DNA of 17,991 nt, taken from NCBI GenBank assembly GCA_025655635.1, contig JAHXIM010000183.1, positions 1-17,991 on the forward strand. The letters run 5' to 3'. Below the pieces are notes generated by a model. It was not told the origin of the DNA, did not search any database, and worked only from the letters and a program-made list of their open reading frames with translations. Position numbers and translations under genes: made by a program. Within the stretch, counting starts at the first letter, position 1. Every line of letters begins with the position of its first letter. This stretch comes from a gamma proteobacterium symbiont of Lucinoma myriamae (GTDB lineage: Bacteria; Pseudomonadota; Gammaproteobacteria; GRL18). Positions 15,012 through 17,991 of the stretch are shown here, in pieces.

Positions 15012-15096
15012 CCTTATCTTGGTGGCTAGCACTGACTTAATAAATACCAGATATAAAAAAATAGAAACTAATAGATACACAGTTTAAGGATCAAAA

Positions 15097-16503
15097 ATGA
15101 GCACATTCACTGATTATAAAGTAGCCGATATAAGCCTCGCAGAATGGGGACGTAAAGAAATAGCAATGGCCGAAGTTGAAATGCCGGGACTGATGGCTTT
15201 AAGAGAAGAATATAAAGGACAAAATCCGCTGGCAGGTTGTCGTATTATGGGCAGTATCCATATGACTATCCAGACAGCAGTATTAATTGAAACTTTAGTG
15301 AACTTAGGCGCTGAAGTACGCTGGGTTTCCTGTAATATTTTCTCTACTCAGGATCATGCAGCAGCGGCTATTGCCGCTCAAAACATTCCGGTATTCGCCT
15401 GGAAAGGTGAAACCATTGAAGAATACTGGTGGTGTACTGAGCAGGCACTAATGTGGCCCGACGGCAAATTACCCAATATGATTTTAGATGATGGCGGTGA
15501 TGCGACGTTATTAGTACATAAAGGCGTAGAGTTTGAAAAGGCCGGTGCCATTCCAGCAACTCAAGACGATGATAATGAAGAATACAAAGCCATTTTAGAT
15601 GTATTGCGTCGCACTATTGAGCCGGGCTCAAGTATCTGGCAGGATATTGCGGGCAGTGTTAAAGGCGTAACCGAAGAAACCACAACCGGTGTACATCGCC
15701 TTTATGAAATGCAGGAAAAAGGTGAATTATTATTCCCGGCGATGAATGTTAATGATTCGGCCACTAAATCCAAATTTGATAACCTCTATGGCTGTCGTGA
15801 ATCTTTGATTGATAGTATTAAACGTGCCACCGATGTCATGATTGCCGGTAAAATCTGTGTTGTTCTGGGTTATGGTGATGTCGGCAAAGGCTGTGCTCAG
15901 GCATATCGCGGCATGGGTGCCACCGTATGGGTCACAGAAACTGATCCCATTTGTGCATTACAGGCAGCAATGGAAGGTTATCGTGTTGTCGATATGAATG
16001 AAGTGGCTCCTCTGGGTGATATTTTTGTTACCACAACAGGTAATGTCAATGTCATCAATCACGACCACATGGCGGCCATGAAAAATGAAGCCATTGTCTG
16101 TAATATCGGACATTTTGACTCTGAAATTGATGTTGCTTCTTTAGAGCAATACGAATGGGAAGAGATTAAACCTCAGGTTGATCATATTATTTTCCCTGAC
16201 GGCAAAAAGATCATTCTTTTAGCCAAAGGCCGCTTGGTAAACCTTGGCTGTGCTACAGGTCACCCCAGCTTTGTGATGTCAGCATCCTTTACCAATCAGG
16301 TGATGGCTCAGATTGAATTTTTTACTAATGCTGATGCTTATGAAAATAAAGTGTATATTTTACCTAAAATATTAGATGAAAAAGTGGCTCATTTACACCT
16401 GATGAAAATCGGTGCTAAATTAACGCTGCTTTCTAAAGAACAGGCTGATTATATTAACGTTCCTCAGGAAGGCCCTTATAAGGCTGAGCACTATCGTTAT
16501 TAA
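15097..16503 (+). CDS. ahcY: Adenosylhomocysteinase (SAH hydrolase)
   Basis: A 468-residue NAD-dependent enzyme splitting S-adenosylhomocysteine, the product of SAM methylations, into adenosine and homocysteine. Seen: KVADISLAEWGRKEI (8-22), CRIMGSIHMTIQTAVLIETL (48-67), the SATKSKFDN lysine region (221-229, Lys224), the Rossmann loop GYGDVGKG (258-265), GHPSFVMSASF, and the canonical C-terminus KAEHYRY, which closes over the NAD site. The bacterial insertion of about 40 residues (about 146-185) is present. A good Shine-Dalgarno (AAGGA) precedes the ATG. It follows metK by 114 bases and precedes metF. Using SAH hydrolase rather than the Pfs/LuxS route is normal in many environmental gammaproteobacteria. 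No SAH riboswitch was recognised in the leader. Confidence 0.97.
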   Translation: MSTFTDYKVADISLAEWGRKEIAMAEVEMPGLMALREEYKGQNPLAGCRIMGSIHMTIQTAVLIETLVNLGAEVRWVSCNIFSTQDHAAAAIAAQNIPVFAWKGETIEEYWWCTEQALMWPDGKLPNMILDDGGDATLLVHKGVEFEKAGAIPATQDDDNEEYKAILDVLRRTIEPGSSIWQDIAGSVKGVTEETTTGVHRLYEMQEKGELLFPAMNVNDSATKSKFDNLYGCRESLIDSIKRATDVMIAGKICVVLGYGDVGKGCAQAYRGMGATVWVTETDPICALQAAMEGYRVVDMNEVAPLGDIFVTTTGNVNVINHDHMAAMKNEAIVCNIGHFDSEIDVASLEQYEWEEIKPQVDHIIFPDGKKIILLAKGRLVNLGCATGHPSFVMSASFTNQVMAQIEFFTNADAYENKVYILPKILDEKVAHLHLMKIGAKLTLLSKEQADYINVPQEGPYKAEHYRY

Positions 16504-16560
16504 GAGCTGCGTTATTAAAAGCACGCTATTAAGAGAGTGTCACTAAGGAATGCGTTATTA
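16495..16560 (+). repeat. Short tandem repeats joining the end of ahcY to metF
   Basis: CGTTATTAAGAGCTG (16495-16509), CGTTATTAAAAGCA (16510-16523) and CGCTATTAAGAGAG (16524-16537) lie head to tail, and a fourth CGTTATTA (16553-16560) runs into the metF start codon. The first unit is the last codons and stop of ahcY, so the spacer looks as if it grew by duplication of the gene end. Confidence 0.65.
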
Positions 16561-17396
16561 TGAAATTACATCAACCCATTAGTTTTGAGTTTTTCCCGAC
16601 AAAAACTGCAGAGGGTGCGGCTAAACTTGCGCTTGTTCGTGATAAATTAAGTGTCTTAAAGCCACTTTATTATTCAGTGACTTACGGTGCAGGAGGCAGT
16701 ACACAGGAAGGTACTATTAATACGGTGACCAGTATTAAAGAAGCTGGCTTTTCAGCTGCACCTCACCTTTCCTGTATTGGTTCCACTCAAGAAGGCATTA
16801 AAGAAATTCTTAATACCTTAAAGATGATTGGAATTGATAGAATTGTTGCTCTAAGAGGTGATTTACCATCAGGCCATCGTGATGTGGGTGAGTTTCGTTA
16901 TGCCAATGAGTTAGTTGAATTCATTCGTAGTGAGACCGGTGATCATTTTCATATAGAAGTGGCCGCCTATCCTGAGGTTCATCCTCAGGCTAAAAATTCT
17001 CAGGCTGATCTGGATAACTTTATCAGAAAAATGAATGCCGGAGCCAATAGTGCGATTACACAATATTTCTTTAATATAGATGCCTATCTTTATTTTATCG
17101 ATAGTTGTGAAAAAGCAGGGATGGATAAGCCCATAGTGCCAGGTATCATGCCGATCACTAACTATTCTCGTCTGGCAGGCTTCTCCGATATGTGCGGTGC
17201 TGAAATTCCACGCTGGCTGGCTAAGCGTCTGGAAGGTTATGGCGATGATATTGATTCAATTAAGGCACTGGGACTGGAAGTTATTTCCAATCTTTGTGAA
17301 CAATTGTTAGCAGCCGGAGCACCTGGTTTACATTTTTACACTTTGAATCAAAGTAAAACTACCCTGGAAATCTGTCAGAATCTGGGAATTAAGTAG
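16560..17396 (+). CDS. metF: Methylenetetrahydrofolate reductase
   Basis: A 278-residue flavoprotein reducing 5,10-methylene-THF to 5-methyl-THF, the methyl donor that turns homocysteine back to methionine. FAD and catalytic signatures: SFEFFPTKT (8-16, catalytic Glu10), SVTYGAGGST (38-48), PHLSCIG, IVALRGDLP (the GD of the FAD and folate site), VAAYPEVHP, and ITQYFFNIDAY (FAD site). It is slightly shorter than the roughly 295 of E. coli MetF but complete at both ends. AAGGA lies 10 bases before the ATG. It is the third gene of the methyl-cycle group; its product regenerates methionine for metK, although a methionine synthase gene is not in the window. Confidence 0.95.
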   Translation: MKLHQPISFEFFPTKTAEGAAKLALVRDKLSVLKPLYYSVTYGAGGSTQEGTINTVTSIKEAGFSAAPHLSCIGSTQEGIKEILNTLKMIGIDRIVALRGDLPSGHRDVGEFRYANELVEFIRSETGDHFHIEVAAYPEVHPQAKNSQADLDNFIRKMNAGANSAITQYFFNIDAYLYFIDSCEKAGMDKPIVPGIMPITNYSRLAGFSDMCGAEIPRWLAKRLEGYGDDIDSIKALGLEVISNLCEQLLAAGAPGLHFYTLNQSKTTLEICQNLGIK

Positions 17397-17416
17397 GGCA
17401 TTTGGATAGTTGCTGT

Positions 17417-17585
17417 GGGAACGATTGCGAGCTGGATAGGTGGTAGTTCAGGGGGCTTCGCCTCAGGGCGCCTACTTTTGGTTCGAGGCATGGATGCCGA
17501 GGATAAGCGACACAGGGAAGTGCTTGAGCGTCCCCCTGAATTACCACCTTACACGCCGAAGCGCGCTGTATATACGATCATTCCC
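17417..17585. mobile_element. MITE-like or REP-like imperfect palindromic element
   Basis: A compact block, visibly richer in G and C than its flanks, built from nested inverted repeats. The outer pair is GGGAACGAT (17417-17425) with ATCATTCCC (17577-17585), one mismatch. The inner pair is AGGTGGTAGTTCAGGGGG (17438-17455) with CCCCCTGAATTACCACCT (17532-17549), 18 positions with a single G-T. The core holds smaller hairpins (GGCATGGATGCC) and a CACAGGGAAGTG stretch. No transposase is encoded; the one open frame across it looks accidental. It sits between the convergent metF and TauE-like genes. A MITE, a REP/BIME-type repeat or a strong bidirectional terminator are all possible. Borders are approximate, and copies elsewhere in the genome would be needed to prove mobility. 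Confidence 0.55.
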
Positions 17586-17597
17586 GAGCGCCCCCTT

Positions 17598-17991
17598 TTA
17601 ACCTAAAATAAGCTTCATTCCTACCGCAATTGTCACCACCTCAAAAACACGTTTAATCCAGCGATTATTAGCAACAATAGCTAAATGAGCACCGGTATAG
17701 CCACCCAGAAGTGAACCTAGCAATAATGCCGGCAGCCAATCCCATTGGATAGTGCTGAGCATTCCAAGAGTCAATGCTCCTGTGCCATTCCAAAATACAC
17801 CAACTAAAATGAGGGTATAAGCCACAGCAGTTTTATAATCAAAGCCAAACCACCTGACTAACCATAAAGTAACGAATAATCCCGTACCAGAGGTTAGAGA
17901 GCCATTAACCTAAAAAACGCAGTAGCCCATGCAACGACATAATATCCAGCACCAAACTTCTCATAATTGAACTGTTTTTCTCTAGGCTGGA
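17598..17991 (-). pseudogene. TauE/SafE-family permease, frameshifted and cut by the window end
   Basis: The 3' part of a membrane protein gene; its 5' end lies beyond 17991. Reading from the window edge, one frame gives EKFGAGYYVVAWATAFF and then runs to a stop. The next frame resumes with VNGSLTSGTGLFVTLWLVRW and continues through LILVGVFWNGTGALTLG to the natural end VGMKLILG. The two halves join if one base is restored near the run of six A (plus strand, 17915-17920). At least three hydrophobic segments are visible. TauE/SafE proteins are predicted exporters of sulfite, sulfoacetate or other anions. The break may be a real mutation or a sequencing error in the homopolymer. Family assignment rests on the glycine-rich membrane pattern and is moderately sure. 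Confidence 0.65.

Noticed and set aside
14983..15096. SAH riboswitch before ahcY
   Set aside because: The leader lacks the conserved GC-rich SAH aptamer core; only an AT-rich spacer and a metK hairpin are visible.
17415..17606. 63-residue open frame across the palindromic element
   Set aside because: It follows the inverted repeats, has no recognisable domain or ribosome site, and is explained by a GC-rich repeat lacking stops.
17905..17930. Programmed -1 frameshift in the TauE-like gene
   Set aside because: A -1 slip on the T run would read directly into TAG; only a restored base or a +2 shift joins the halves, so mutation or sequencing error is likelier.

Overview
This window reads as the chromosome of an AT-rich gammaproteobacterium, probably free-living and with a complex signalling repertoire. 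Four things point there: a PykA-type pyruvate kinase, PurE and PurK as separate proteins, a TrmO-type tRNA methyltransferase, and the gene order tkt-gap-pgk-pyk-fba. From memory, that order with a Cbb-type class II aldolase is common in sulfur-oxidising and methylotrophic gammaproteobacteria. No rubisco or other diagnostic autotrophy gene lies in the window, so the lifestyle is an inference.

Left part (1-2932, plus strand), a signalling island. It opens with the decayed remnant of a CheY/Rcp1-like response regulator, broken by frameshifts. Next comes a soluble FHA-GGDEF diguanylate cyclase, and 23 bases later a membrane-anchored Ser/Thr protein kinase with an acidic, Pro/Arg-rich tail. The pair suggests a phosphothreonine-to-c-di-GMP connection. 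The kinase sequence resembles planctomycete kinases and may have been acquired by transfer.

Middle (2936-12754, all minus strand), housekeeping metabolism in two blocks. purE-purK-trmO is a compact operon. Upstream of it lies the central carbon cluster tkt-gap-pgk-pyk-fba, closed by a good intrinsic terminator at 5412-5437. Its spacers hold notable structures: a perfect 12-bp inverted repeat after tkt, two stacked hairpins between gap and pgk, and a triple 14-15-base repeat before fba. They look suited to setting different mRNA levels within one operon. A thioredoxin-fold protein gene (13093-13647) lies upstream on the same strand.

Right part (13822-17396, plus strand) is the activated-methyl cycle: metK (SAM synthesis), ahcY (SAH hydrolysis) and metF (methyl-THF supply). 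A GC-rich, MITE-like imperfect palindrome follows at about 17417-17585. The window ends in the 3' part of a TauE/SafE-family permease gene on the minus strand that carries a frameshift.

No tRNA, rRNA, CRISPR array, transposase or phage gene was seen. The most unusual material is the FHA-GGDEF/kinase pair, the 3'-end palindromic element and the structured spacers of the carbon operon. No complete, clearly novel system is evident.
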